From Komagataeibacter nataicola (GTDB taxonomy: Bacteria > Pseudomonadota > Alphaproteobacteria > Acetobacterales > Acetobacteraceae), in NCBI RefSeq assembly GCF_003207795.1, contig NZ_NIRT01000016.1:1-64000 (forward strand): a stretch of DNA of 64,000 nt, given 5' to 3'. The notes beneath the pieces are model-generated. The model ran no database searches. It saw only the letters and a list, made by a program, of their open reading frames with translations, and was not told the origin of the DNA. Positions 43,845-53,089 of the stretch are shown one piece after another. Positions within the stretch are counted from its first letter, which is position 1. Each line of letters opens with the position of its first letter. Both the position numbers and the translations under genes were made by a program.

Positions 43845-44063
43845 ATGTTTGTCTGCTCCTGCAATATGCTGACTGACACGGACGTGGAGACCGCAGCCCG
43901 CAATGGCGCGGTCAGGCCTAAAGAAGTCTATGAATCAAAAGGTTGTCGGGCCCAGTGCGGTAACTGCGTGCCCGGTGTGGTGTGCATCCTGCGCCAGCTC
44001 GCCCGTCAGGGCCGCATGGTCATGCCCGAGGTGGCTGTGCATCCTGATATGCAGGCCATCTGA
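43845..44063 (+). CDS. bfd: Bacterioferritin-associated [2Fe-2S] ferredoxin
   Basis: 72 residues. Starts MFVCSCNMLTD and carries the Bfd cluster ligands Cys4, Cys6 and Cys38-x2-Cys41 (QCGNC). In E. coli this protein donates electrons to bacterioferritin to release stored iron under iron limitation. Here no bacterioferritin gene is adjacent. GGGATGG lies eight bases before the ATG. Residues 45-72 extend slightly beyond the cluster fold. An iron-responsive promoter is likely but only weakly visible. Confidence 0.9.
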   Translation: MFVCSCNMLTDTDVETAARNGAVRPKEVYESKGCRAQCGNCVPGVVCILRQLARQGRMVMPEVAVHPDMQAI

Positions 44064-44233
44064 CCGGCTTGCTGGCCTGCCCGAGCATGGATGCGCCTGC
44101 CATCGTGCGGCAGGAGACTTCATCAGGATTTAAAAGCGTGTGATACGCCAGATAACCGGCGGCACGCCATGCCTGATCGGCTATCGGGGTGCTGCGGCGC
44201 TGGCGTGGCGACCTGCGTTGAAGGCATAAAAAA

Positions 44234-44257
44234 CGGCACGCCTTGCAGGGCGTGCCG
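44234..44257 (-). terminator. Intrinsic terminator of the symporter operon
   Basis: CGGCACGCC and GGCGTGCCG arms with a six-base loop; on the minus strand TTTTTTATGCC follows. It lies about 100 bp beyond the symporter stop, after repeat copy 6. Confidence 0.8.
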
Positions 44258-44283
44258 CTATGATCCGATAACGGGAAGTAACA

Positions 44284-44356
44284 GAATTTTCCGGTGAAGC
44301 TTTTTTCAGGAAGCTTCAGGAAACACCGTTTTCCTTCAAATATAAAGGTAGCACCC
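44284..44356. repeat. Composite palindromic intergenic repeat, copy 6
   Basis: TTTTCCGGTGAAGCTTTTTT, CAGGAAGCTTCAGGAAACAC, then a degraded second module ending ATATAAAGGTAGCACC. It ends at the symporter stop codon. Confidence 0.75.
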
Positions 44357-44358
44357 TG

Positions 44359-45873
44359 TCAGCCCTGCCGCCGCATGCTCTGGCGTGGCTGGAGGGTGGA
44401 GGGTGAAGCCCCCAGCGCCAGCCGGATCACGCTGCCCAGTACCATCGTCACCACGATATTGACGCCCAGCGCCAGCAATCCGGTTGAAACGGAAGCCGAA
44501 AAGCCACCAAACGCAATGGGGTGCACGGGTTTGAGCCCATCCATCCAGCACAGCCCCAGCCCGAACAGCGAGCCACTGGCCCAGCCGCCAATCAGCGCAG
44601 GAGCCGAAAGCCGCAGCGGCAGCAGCCCCATGATCAGCGCGGGGAAGGTCTGCAGGATGATGACGCCACCGAGCAATTGCAGGTCGATGGCGAACTTGGC
44701 GTTGAGGAATACGACACAGCCCAGCGCGCCCACTTTCACGCCCAGCCCGGCCAGGCGCGAGCCGGTAACCGATTCGCTGTGGCGCGGCAGGATGTTGTGC
44801 ATGATCAGGTTGGCCGCGCCAATCGCCATGACCGAGGCCGGCACAAGCGCCCCCACCGCGATGGCGGCAAAGCAGAAGCCCGCGAACCATGAGGGGAAGA
44901 TGGCCAGGAACAGCTGCGGCACCACCTGCGAGGACGAGGTTGTGACGATTCCCGCCGCATGCGCCATCAGCCCCAGCAGCGCGATCAGCCCGAGGACGAT
45001 GGTGTAGATGGGCAGGAACACGGCATTCTGCCGGATGGTATCGGCGGATTTCGCTGCCAGGATGCCGGTCAGCGTATGCGGGTAGAGGAAGGCGGCAAAA
45101 GCCGATGAGAGCGCAAGCGTGGCGTAAGGCACCGTCTGGTCCTGCGACACGACGCGACCGCCGGGAATGGCAGGCAGGTGCTCGGACGCCGCATGGAACA
45201 TGGCGCCATAGCCGCCGAGGTGGATCGGCACGATAATGACCGCCGCCAGCACGGCGATATAGATCATCACATCCTTGATGAATGCGGTCAGCGCAGGCGC
45301 ATGCAGCCCGCCCAGCCACGTATAGGCGGCCAGCGACACGAACGCGAACAGCAGCGGCAGCATGCCGGTATAGCCCAGCGCCTCGACAACCGTGCGGATG
45401 CCGATCAGTTGCAGCGCGATATAGGGCAGCACCGCCACAAGCCCGCTTATGGCCACCGCCAGTTCAAGCGTGCGGCTGCCAAAGCGGGCACGCACGATGT
45501 CGGCCGCCGTGGCGTGGCCCCCATCGCGCGCGATGGTCCACAGCTTTGGCATTACGGCGAAGATGAACGGATAGACGATGATGGTGTAAGGCAGCGCGAA
45601 AAAGCCGAACCCTCCGGTGGAATAGACAAGCGCCGGCACCGCGATGACCGTGTAGGCGGTATAGAAATCTCCCCCCACCAGGAACCATGTGACCCAGGCG
45701 CCGAATTCACGCCCGCCCAGCCCCCATTCCTCGCCCTGGCTGTGGTTGGTCGCGGCCTTGCGGCGATTGAGCAGCGGGCGCCAGAACCGCACCGTGCTGC
45801 CCAGCAAGATGGTCGCGACAAAAAAGAGGATAAACACGCCAATGGCGGCGTTATCAGGCAGGGAGGTGCTCAT
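44359..45873 (-). CDS. Sodium:solute symporter, monocarboxylate-type (MctP-like)
   Basis: 504 residues from ATG 45873, about thirteen membrane helices, SSS family. The signature-like region GGREFGAWVTWFLVGGDFYT and the later GFCFAAIAVGALVPASVMAIGA match the branch that imports short monocarboxylates such as acetate, lactate, pyruvate or alanine. It is preceded by a 58-residue DUF3311 protein whose stop overlaps its start by 4 bp, a pair often seen with this transporter branch. Uptake of lactate or pyruvate would fit PPDK-based gluconeogenesis encoded just upstream on the other strand. Confidence 0.88.
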   Translation of the reverse strand: MSTSLPDNAAIGVFILFFVATILLGSTVRFWRPLLNRRKAATNHSQGEEWGLGGREFGAWVTWFLVGGDFYTAYTVIAVPALVYSTGGFGFFALPYTIIVYPFIFAVMPKLWTIARDGGHATAADIVRARFGSRTLELAVAISGLVAVLPYIALQLIGIRTVVEALGYTGMLPLLFAFVSLAAYTWLGGLHAPALTAFIKDVMIYIAVLAAVIIVPIHLGGYGAMFHAASEHLPAIPGGRVVSQDQTVPYATLALSSAFAAFLYPHTLTGILAAKSADTIRQNAVFLPIYTIVLGLIALLGLMAHAAGIVTTSSSQVVPQLFLAIFPSWFAGFCFAAIAVGALVPASVMAIGAANLIMHNILPRHSESVTGSRLAGLGVKVGALGCVVFLNAKFAIDLQLLGGVIILQTFPALIMGLLPLRLSAPALIGGWASGSLFGLGLCWMDGLKPVHPIAFGGFSASVSTGLLALGVNIVVTMVLGSVIRLALGASPSTLQPRQSMRRQG

Positions 45874-46046
45874 GACTGTTTGTCCGCCTTCCATGCCATC
45901 CAGATCAGGACGGATGTGACGGGCACCCAGGCAAGCTGGTACCAGTAAAAGAACGGGAAGCCGAGCAGCACCGGATCGTGCCGGTTATACAGCGGCACCC
46001 AGAGCAGCCCGGCGAAGGGCAGCAGGAGGAGTATGGTTTTTTTCAT
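45870..46046 (-). CDS. DUF3311-type small membrane protein
   Basis: 58 residues, found by reading the minus strand from ATG 46046 to TGA at 45870. The sequence begins MKKTILLLLPFAGLLWVPLY, continues NRHDPVLLGFPFFYWYQLAW, and ends in a second hydrophobic stretch before KADKQS. Two membrane helices with the N-R-x-P-LGFPFFYWYQ pattern of DUF3311 proteins, which accompany MctP-like sodium:solute symporters and may be an accessory subunit. Its TGA overlaps the symporter ATG (ATGA), so translation is coupled. Confidence 0.9.
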   Translation of the reverse strand: MKKTILLLLPFAGLLWVPLYNRHDPVLLGFPFFYWYQLAWVPVTSVLIWMAWKADKQS

Positions 46047-46604
46047 GTTGACCGAACTTCTTGTTTTTGTGTGGCCGTCAGCAATTTTTCTGGAAAGCGC
46101 GACAGGGTGTCAACATAATTGAGGGCGTTTTTAAAGTATTTTCTGAAGAATTGAACGAATTATTTTGTAATTACATTTCATTATTGTGCGCCGCGCAATG
46201 TTTTTGCTGCAATGCACAATGCAATGCAGCAAAAACAGGAGCTTCGCGGGGCAGGAAAATCATTCATAAATTAAATAACTAAAATCATTAAAAATAATAT
46301 AATGCATATCCCGCCTTTTGGGCGCCCGCGTTTGTTATGACAGTTTATAAAAATACGTCATTGTAATTAAACAATATTATTTTAATTTTTTATATTATGC
46401 CCCGCCTCCCACACCTGAGGCGGCGCCACATGGCACGCTGGGGCAGGTGAAATTAGTGATTGCCCGCCCTTGCCCGTGCCGGTTAAATTCATCGCCCGGA
46501 CCTGCCAACAACAAACAATATTAAAAAGCACGGTCGTCTGTTTTTACCCTGTGCCGGAGCAGGTGTTACCCTGAACAGACGGACGCGCGTAGGAACGAAC
46601 AGAC
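46047..46604. other. Divergent regulatory region, symporter versus ppdK
   Basis: 558 bp, AT-rich in the middle. It contains a 13+13+13 inverted repeat rich in TGCA (46199-46237) and a near-palindrome ATTGTGCGCC/GCGCAAT just to its left. No gene seen. Confidence 0.55.
46199..46237. promoter_or_regulatory. TGC-rich long inverted repeat, PhaR-like
   Basis: Perfect arms TGTTTTTGCTGCA and TGCAGCAAAAACA with a 13-base centre that itself repeats AATGCA. The CTGCA...TGCAG core recalls sites of PhaR/AniA-type carbon-flow regulators in alphaproteobacteria. It lies between the symporter operon and ppdK. Could also be a bidirectional terminator. Confidence 0.45.
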
Positions 46605-49280
46605 ATGACCAAATGGGTTTATAGCTTCGGAGATGGCCTGAACGAAGGGCGCGCGGAGATGCGCAACCTTCTGGGCGGCAAAGGCGCCAACCTGGCGGAA
46701 ATGGCGGCAAACGGCCTGCCCGTGCCGCCTGGCTTCACCATTACAACGGAAGTCTGTTCGGCCTTTTATGAAAATGGTCGCAAATACCCCGCCGAACTCG
46801 AGGCGCAGGTGAACGAGGCGCTGCGCCGGGTCGAGCAGTCGATGGGCCTGCGCTTTGGCGATGCCACGGCCCCGCTGCTGGTTTCTGTGCGCTCGGGCGC
46901 GCGCGTGTCCATGCCGGGCATGATGGATACCGTGCTCAACCTCGGCCTCAATGACGAGACGGTGGAAGGCCTGGCCCGCTCCTCCGGCGATGCCCGCTTC
47001 GCATGGGACAGCTACCGCCGCTTCATCCAGATGTACGGCTCGGTGGTGATGGGCGTGCCGCACCATCACTTCGAGGACGTGCTCGAGCAGTTCAAGCGCG
47101 CGAGCAGGGTGGAAGACGACACCGCCATCACGGCGGAGCAGTGGCGCGCCATCGTGGCCGATTACCGCCACCTCATCAGCACCCATGCCGGCACCGAATT
47201 CCCCACCAGCCCGCAGGACCAGCTCTGGGGCGCGATCGGGGCGGTGTTCGGCTCGTGGATGAACCCGCGCGCCAACACCTACCGCAAGCTGCACGAGATC
47301 CCCGCCTCATGGGGCACGGCGGTCAACGTGCAGTCCATGGTGTTCGGCAACATGGGCGATGACTGCGCCACGGGCGTGTGCTTCACGCGTGATCCGTCCA
47401 CGGGCGAGAATATCTTCTACGGCGAATACCTCATCAACGCGCAGGGCGAGGACGTGGTGGCGGGCATCCGCACCCCGCAGCCCATGGCGTGCGCGCGCGC
47501 CGAGGCAGGCCAGCACCCGATGGAAACCACCCTGCCGCAGGCCTACGCCGAGCTGCTGCGCGTGCGCTCGGTGCTCGAAACCCATTACAAGGACATGCAG
47601 GACATCGAGTTCACCGTCCAGCGCAATGTCCTCTACATTCTCCAGACCCGCAGCGGCAAGCGCACCGCTGCCGCGGCACTCAAGATCGCCATCGACATGG
47701 CGCGTGAAGGCCTGATTACGCAGGAGGACGCGATCCGCCGCGTGCCGGCCTCCTCGCTCGACCAGCTTCTCCACCCCACGCTTGACCCGAAGGCCGAGCG
47801 CGTGCAGCTCACCCGCGGCCTGCCCGCATCGCCGGGTGCGGCTGCCGGTGCCGTCGTGTTCTCGGCCGAGGAATGCGAGGCGCGGGCCGCGAAGGGCGAG
47901 GATGTGATCCTTGTCCGTATCGAGACCTCGCCGGAAGACGTGCACGGCATGCACGCCGCCCGTGGCGTGCTCACCACCCGTGGCGGCATGACCTCGCACG
48001 CCGCCGTGGTGGCGCGTGGCATGGGCCGGGTGTGCGTGGCGGGTGCGGGCAGCATCCATGTCGATTATGCCGCAGGCACCATGACCATCGGCGCGCACAC
48101 CATTGCGCAGGGCGAGTGGATCACGCTCGATGGCGGTACGGGGGCTGTCTATCTCGGCCGCGTGCCCACCATTGCGCCTGCGCTGTCCGATGATTTCAAC
48201 ACGCTTATGGGCTGGGCCGACAGCGTGCGCCGCCTTGGCGTGCGCGCCAATGCCGAAACGCCTGATGACGCCGCCACAGCCCGCCGCTTCGGCGCGGAGG
48301 GCATTGGCCTTGCCCGCACGGAGCACATGTTCTTCGGGCCTGACCGCATCGGGCTGGTGCGGCAGATGATCATCGCCGATGACGAACTGGTGCGCCAGAA
48401 GGCCATTGCAGGGCTGCTGCCCTTCCAGCGTGATGACTTCGCCAGCCTGTTTCGCATCATGGCCGGGCTGCCGGTGACCGTGCGCCTGCTCGACCCGCCG
48501 CTGCACGAGTTCCTGCCGCATGAGGAAGCCGAGATGGCCGAAGTGGCGCAGGCGCTGGGCAAGAGCGTGGAAGAAGTTCGCGCCCGGTGTGCGGCGCTGG
48601 CCGAGACCAACCCGATGCTGGGCCACCGTGGCTGCCGCCTTGGCCTGACCAGCCCGGAAATCTATGCCATGCAGGTGCGCGCGCTGATCCAGGCCGCCGT
48701 GATTGTGGAGAAGGAACTCGGCAAGCCCATCCGCCCCGAGATCATGATCCCGCTCGTGGCGACGCAGGCCGAGCTGGCCACCACCCGCCGGGCAGCGGAA
48801 GACGAGATCGCCCGCGTTCTGAAGGAAGAGGGCACCAACCTCAACTACTATATCGGCACCATGATCGAACTGCCGCGTGCCGCCATCCAGGCGGACAAAA
48901 TTGCGGAATATGCTGATTTCTTCTCGTTCGGCACCAACGATCTGACCCAGACCACCTTTGGCCTGTCGCGTGATGATGCGGGTTCGTTCCTGCCTTATTA
49001 TGTCGATAACGGCCTGCTGCCGCGCGACCCGTTCGTGTCCATCGACCGCGATGGCGTGGGCGCGCTCGTGCGCCTTGGCGTGGAGCGGGGGCGGCAGACC
49101 TGCCCGGACCTCAAGCTGGGCATCTGCGGCGAGCATGGGGGCGACCCGGATTCCATCGCCTTCTTTGAGGAAGTCGGGCTGGATTATGTATCGTGCTCGC
49201 CCTTCCGCGTGCCGGTAGCCCGTCTTGCCGCGGCACAGGCGGCTCTTGCCACCCGCAACAGGGTAGGCAACCCCGCCTGA
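46605..49280 (+). CDS. ppdK: Pyruvate, phosphate dikinase
   Basis: 891 residues, normal PPDK length. Converts pyruvate, ATP and Pi to PEP, AMP and PPi, giving a gluconeogenic entry from C3 acids. The N-terminal ATP-grasp domain opens LLGGKGANLAEMAANGLPVP, with VSVRSGARVSMPGMMDT in the nucleotide site; the phosphohistidine domain has TTRGGMTSHAAVVARGMGR (His near residue 465); the C-terminal TIM barrel has GCRLGLTSPEIYAMQ and GICGEHGGDP with the active Cys. AGGA precedes the ATG. Followed by its dedicated regulator (79 bp). Confidence 0.97.
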   Translation: MTKWVYSFGDGLNEGRAEMRNLLGGKGANLAEMAANGLPVPPGFTITTEVCSAFYENGRKYPAELEAQVNEALRRVEQSMGLRFGDATAPLLVSVRSGARVSMPGMMDTVLNLGLNDETVEGLARSSGDARFAWDSYRRFIQMYGSVVMGVPHHHFEDVLEQFKRASRVEDDTAITAEQWRAIVADYRHLISTHAGTEFPTSPQDQLWGAIGAVFGSWMNPRANTYRKLHEIPASWGTAVNVQSMVFGNMGDDCATGVCFTRDPSTGENIFYGEYLINAQGEDVVAGIRTPQPMACARAEAGQHPMETTLPQAYAELLRVRSVLETHYKDMQDIEFTVQRNVLYILQTRSGKRTAAAALKIAIDMAREGLITQEDAIRRVPASSLDQLLHPTLDPKAERVQLTRGLPASPGAAAGAVVFSAEECEARAAKGEDVILVRIETSPEDVHGMHAARGVLTTRGGMTSHAAVVARGMGRVCVAGAGSIHVDYAAGTMTIGAHTIAQGEWITLDGGTGAVYLGRVPTIAPALSDDFNTLMGWADSVRRLGVRANAETPDDAATARRFGAEGIGLARTEHMFFGPDRIGLVRQMIIADDELVRQKAIAGLLPFQRDDFASLFRIMAGLPVTVRLLDPPLHEFLPHEEAEMAEVAQALGKSVEEVRARCAALAETNPMLGHRGCRLGLTSPEIYAMQVRALIQAAVIVEKELGKPIRPEIMIPLVATQAELATTRRAAEDEIARVLKEEGTNLNYYIGTMIELPRAAIQADKIAEYADFFSFGTNDLTQTTFGLSRDDAGSFLPYYVDNGLLPRDPFVSIDRDGVGALVRLGVERGRQTCPDLKLGICGEHGGDPDSIAFFEEVGLDYVSCSPFRVPVARLAAAQAALATRNRVGNPA

Positions 49281-49312
49281 TACGTCCCACGGGGCACAGG
49301 TACTAAAAAAAT

Positions 49313-49345
49313 GGCGCGTCGCCTGCCTTCGGGCAGCGGCGCGCC
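49313..49345. other. Stem-loop between ppdK and its regulator
   Basis: GGCGCGTCGCCTGCC pairs with GGGCAGCGGCGCGCC with small bulges, 14 bases before the regulator ATG. Could reduce transcription or translation of the second gene and set a low regulator-to-enzyme ratio. Confidence 0.5.
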
Positions 49346-49359
49346 TGTCAGGCAGGACA

Positions 49360-50226
49360 ATGAGCGAACAGCCGATTATCCTGCATCTTGTATCCGAGGC
49401 GACGGGGCAGGCGCTCGAGGCGGTCATGCGCGCCTGCGGGGCCCAGTTCCAGGATGCCAAGTTTTCCCCCCGTAACTGGAACCTCGTGCGCACGCGCGTG
49501 CAGGTTGGCCGCGTGCTCGCCGGAATCAGTCAAGAGCCGGGGCCGGTCCTGTCCTCGCTCACATCGCCCGAATTGCAGACCATGCTGCGGGTGGGGTGCG
49601 CGCGCCTTGGGGTGCAGGTCAAGAACATCCTTGATGGCACGATCCATTTCCTTGAACAGCAGACCGGCATCCCCGCCGAACGCCACCCCGGTGGCCAGTA
49701 CGTGATGGATGACAGCTACCGCCGCCGCATCGATGCGATGCAGTATGTCATCGCCCATGATGACGGGCAGAAGACAACCGACCTGACCCGCGCGGAGGTG
49801 GTGCTTGTGGGGGTGTCGCGCACATCCAAGACACCCACCTGTTTCTATCTGGCCAACAGGGGCATCAGGGCTGCCAATATTCCACTCGTGCCGCATGCGC
49901 CGCTGCCTGCGGGGCTGGAACATTTTCCCGGCCTTGTGGTCGGCCTGACCATTGATGCGCATACCCTGCTCGAAATCCGCCGCTCGCGCGTGGGCATGAT
50001 GCTGCCTGGCCGCTCCATGGCGGCGCCCGGCATGTCGGAAACATCGGTCAAGCCCTATATCGACCCGGTCAACGTGCAGGAGGAGCTGCAATGGGCGCGG
50101 CGGTTGTGCACGCGGCATAAATGGCCGGTCATCAACGTCACCCACCGCTCGGTGGAGGAAACGGCAGCCGCCATCATCGACATGCTCGAGCATGATGGTG
50201 CCGCCAGGACGCTGCCTGCCGTGTAA
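49360..50226 (+). CDS. PPDK regulatory kinase/phosphatase (DUF299)
   Basis: 288 residues of the bifunctional ADP-dependent kinase / Pi-dependent phosphatase family. It inactivates PPDK by phosphorylating a Thr beside its catalytic His and reverses it. Family landmarks are the P-loop GVSRTSKTPTCFYLA (about residue 149) and YVDPVNVQEEL-like YIDPVNVQEEL near residue 230. The close PPDK gene upstream identifies PPDK, not PEP synthase, as the substrate. A stem-loop precedes the start. Confidence 0.95.
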   Translation: MSEQPIILHLVSEATGQALEAVMRACGAQFQDAKFSPRNWNLVRTRVQVGRVLAGISQEPGPVLSSLTSPELQTMLRVGCARLGVQVKNILDGTIHFLEQQTGIPAERHPGGQYVMDDSYRRRIDAMQYVIAHDDGQKTTDLTRAEVVLVGVSRTSKTPTCFYLANRGIRAANIPLVPHAPLPAGLEHFPGLVVGLTIDAHTLLEIRRSRVGMMLPGRSMAAPGMSETSVKPYIDPVNVQEELQWARRLCTRHKWPVINVTHRSVEETAAAIIDMLEHDGAARTLPAV

Positions 50227-50363
50227 GGCGCGGAATGAAAGTTTTTGAAATCCGCTCAGGGCGCAGGCCGTATCCAGACGGGGCGACGTGACAGATACGC
50301 CGCCATATCCTATTGCTGCGGTAGCGCGTGCGCCTGCCTTTTTTCTGTCCCGATGGATCATGG

Positions 50364-51809
50364 ATGATTGATACACTCACACCCGGCCGGATTGTTGTCG
50401 TGGGTGATCTTCTGCTGGACCGTTATATTACCGGCTCGGTCAACCGGATCTCGCCCGAGGCCCCGGTGCCCGTGCTGCTGCATGCGCGCGAGCACGCTAC
50501 CCCCGGCGGGGGCGCCAACGTGGCGGCGAACGCGGCGGCCCTTGGCGCGCAGGTCAGCCTGATCGGGGTCGTGGGTGCGGACGGCGCGGCCCGCACCCTG
50601 CGTGAAAAACTGGCCGCATGGCCCGGCATCGACACAAGCGGATGGGTGATCGACCCCGCATGGACCACCATCACCAAGACCCGCATTCTGGGCGGCCAGC
50701 AGCAGATCATCCGCATTGATGAAGAAATTCTCACCCCCTTCAGTGATGAAACCAATGCGCGCCTGCTTGCTGCCGTTGATGCGTCCCTGCCGGGCGCGCG
50801 GGTGCTGGTCTGCTCGGATTACGCCAAGGGCGTGCTGTCGGATGATGTGATACGGGGCATTATGGCGCGGGCGGCGGCGGCCAGCGTGCCCGTGATCGTG
50901 GACCCCAAGCGCGAGACATTCGGCATTTACGCAGGGGCCGCGCTGATTACGCCCAACCGCGCCGAGATCAGCCGCGCCACCGGCCTGCCCACCGGCACGG
51001 ATGCGCAGGTGGAGGCGGCGGCGCGCGCGGCGGGCGGCCAGTTTGGCGGTGATGTGCTGGTCACGCGCTCGGAGCAGGGCATGTCGCTGTGGCAGCAGGC
51101 GGGCAATGTGCGGCATGTCTCGGCTCAGCGCTCGGAAGTGTTTGATGTGTGCGGCGCGGGCGATACGGTGGTGGCCACCATCGCCACCATGCTCTCCGCC
51201 GGGCTGCCGCTCGAGACAGCCGTGGTCATCGCCACCACGGCGGCGGCGATCTCGGTCAGCAAGCATGGCACGGCCACCGTCTCGCGCCACGAACTGCAAC
51301 ATGCCCTTAATGGGGAAACCACGGGCCACGGCAACCTTGTCAGTCTGGTCGAGGCCACGCGCATCGTAGCGGACTGGCGGCGGCATGGCGCGCGCATCGT
51401 GTTCACCAATGGCTGTTTCGACCTGCTGCACCCCGGCCATATCGCCCTGCTGCGCGGTGCCGCGCGGCAGGGTGACAGGCTGGTGGTCGCACTCAATACC
51501 GACCGCTCGGTGGCGGCACTCAAGGGGCCTTCGCGCCCGGTGCAGGATGAGCAGGCGCGGGCCACCGTGCTCGGCGCACTGCGTGATGTGGACCTTGTGG
51601 TGCTGTTTGATGAGGAGACGCCCATCGAAGCCATAAAGGCCCTGCGCCCCGATGTGCTGGTCAAGGGATCGGACTATACGGAAGAGCAGGTGGTGGGCGC
51701 GCCCTTCGTGCGTGGTTATGGTGGCCGCGTGGCCCTGATCGACCTGATTGACGGCCGTTCGACCACATCGCTGGTCCGGCGCGCAGGCGCGGGGCAGGCC
51801 AATGGGTGA
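50364..51809 (+). CDS. hldE: Bifunctional heptose kinase/adenylyltransferase HldE
   Basis: 481 residues from ATG 50364. Makes ADP-heptose for the LPS inner core: the N-terminal ribokinase-like domain (about 1-320: VVVGDLLLDRYITGSVNRIS, FDVCGAGDTVVATIATML) phosphorylates D-glycero-beta-D-manno-heptose 7-phosphate, and the C-terminal nucleotidyltransferase domain (from about 345: FTNGCFDLLHPGHIALLRGA, with HPGH) adds AMP. Both active sites look intact. Overlaps the next gene by 8 bp. Confidence 0.96.
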   Translation: MIDTLTPGRIVVVGDLLLDRYITGSVNRISPEAPVPVLLHAREHATPGGGANVAANAAALGAQVSLIGVVGADGAARTLREKLAAWPGIDTSGWVIDPAWTTITKTRILGGQQQIIRIDEEILTPFSDETNARLLAAVDASLPGARVLVCSDYAKGVLSDDVIRGIMARAAAASVPVIVDPKRETFGIYAGAALITPNRAEISRATGLPTGTDAQVEAAARAAGGQFGGDVLVTRSEQGMSLWQQAGNVRHVSAQRSEVFDVCGAGDTVVATIATMLSAGLPLETAVVIATTAAAISVSKHGTATVSRHELQHALNGETTGHGNLVSLVEATRIVADWRRHGARIVFTNGCFDLLHPGHIALLRGAARQGDRLVVALNTDRSVAALKGPSRPVQDEQARATVLGALRDVDLVVLFDEETPIEAIKALRPDVLVKGSDYTEEQVVGAPFVRGYGGRVALIDLIDGRSTTSLVRRAGAGQANG

Positions 51810-52983
51810 GCCGCCCGTGGGCGCACAACCGGGTGTGGGGCTGCGGGACTGGCTGGCGCAGGCCGCCCTGCCGTTATGGATCGGGGCGGGCTTCGACCCC
51901 GTGCGGCGCCTGTTTCATGAGCGGCTGGGCTTTGACGGCGTGCCGTGCAACCCGCCCGCCCTGCGGCTGATGGTGCAGGCCCGCCAGATCGCGACCTATG
52001 TACGGGCCGCCGATGATGGCCATGGTGCGGCTGGCGCTACGGCGCTGGCCTGCATGGCGCAGGTGCGAAAGCGTTACTGGCGGGCGGATGGCGCGCCGGG
52101 CTGGGTCTTTTCACTCGCCCCCGATGGCACCCCGGCGGATACACGACGCGACCTCTATGCCCATGCCTTTGTTCTTTATGCCTGCGCGTGGTCATACAGG
52201 CTCTCGGGCGAGCGGACATGGCTCGAGACGGCACGGCAGACGGTGGATGAAATAACCACCCTGTTCGGCACCGCCCAGGTCGGCGGTTACCTTGATACCG
52301 TGCCGGGGCAGGATGGTTTTCGTCGCCAGAACCCCCATATGCACCTGCTTGAAGCCTTCCTTGCGCTGGTCGAGGTTGGGGGGGGCGAGGTGTATCTCGA
52401 TCACGCCCGCGCCCTTGCGGTGCTGGGCATGCGGCATTTCATGCTGCCCGGCGGTGCAGTGGGCGAACTGTTCACGCCCTTGTGGCAGCCGGCGGCCCCC
52501 CCGGGCCAGAACCGGACCGAGCCGGGCCATGTGTTTGAATGGGCCTGGTTGCTGGCGGAATATGCACGGCTGGCGGGGGAGGGAGCAGGTTCGCCCTTCA
52601 TGCGTGCATCGGAGCAGTTGCATGCGTTTGGCATGCGCCATGGCGTCTGCCCCGACACGCTGGCCGTGTGCGATGCGGTGACCGAGCAGGGCTTTCCGCT
52701 CGAGGCCACGACACGCATCTGGCAGCAGACCGAATTCATCCGCCAGCTTGCCCGCCGCGCCGCAGGGGGCGATGATGCCGCCGCCAGGCTGGTGGCGCCA
52801 GCCTGCGCCCGTTTTGCGCGCGCCTATGTGCCGCCCGCCCTGCGCGGTGGCTGGTTTGACCGGCTGGGGGTGGATGACACACCGCTTGATGGCTACATGC
52901 CCGCGAGTTCGCTGTACCATATCTATGGCGCCGTGCGTGAAATCGGCTCAGGCAGCAGCCTGTCAGCAGAAGTAGCTGTCTGA
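51802..52983 (+). CDS. AGE-family sugar epimerase/isomerase
   Basis: 393 residues from ATG 51802, whose frame overlaps the hldE stop. (alpha/alpha)6-barrel of the N-acylglucosamine 2-epimerase / mannose-6-phosphate isomerase-like family, with conserved HLLEAFLAL (NPHMHLLEAFLALVE), EPGHVFEWAWLLAEYARLAG and TRIWQQTEFIRQLARRA. Catalytic His residues of AGE/YihS enzymes are expected in the first and last of these. Substrate is uncertain; coupling to hldE suggests a role in LPS or heptose precursor supply, but this is inference. Confidence 0.82.
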   Translation: MGEPPVGAQPGVGLRDWLAQAALPLWIGAGFDPVRRLFHERLGFDGVPCNPPALRLMVQARQIATYVRAADDGHGAAGATALACMAQVRKRYWRADGAPGWVFSLAPDGTPADTRRDLYAHAFVLYACAWSYRLSGERTWLETARQTVDEITTLFGTAQVGGYLDTVPGQDGFRRQNPHMHLLEAFLALVEVGGGEVYLDHARALAVLGMRHFMLPGGAVGELFTPLWQPAAPPGQNRTEPGHVFEWAWLLAEYARLAGEGAGSPFMRASEQLHAFGMRHGVCPDTLAVCDAVTEQGFPLEATTRIWQQTEFIRQLARRAAGGDDAAARLVAPACARFARAYVPPALRGGWFDRLGVDDTPLDGYMPASSLYHIYGAVREIGSGSSLSAEVAV

Positions 52984-53008
52984 ACAGGCAGGCTCGATAC
53001 CATCCTGA

Positions 53009-53075
53009 AATTATAAAAGCTTCTGAAGATGTCATCGTCTTGAAAAAAGGTGACACCCGAAAGCTTTTATTTTTC
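53009..53075. repeat. Composite palindromic intergenic repeat, copy 7
   Basis: AATTATAAAAGCTTCTGAAG then CTTGAAAAAAGGTGACACCC, GAAAGCTTTTATTTTTC. Both outer edges are recognisable; the inner modules are degraded. Confidence 0.65.
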
Positions 53076-53089
53076 ATCAGTGAACTGTT

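Noticed and set aside
47307-49493. Minus-strand open frame of about 730 codons opposite ppdK
   Set aside because: The largest shadow in the window; no motif, and PPDK motifs are complete on the other strand.
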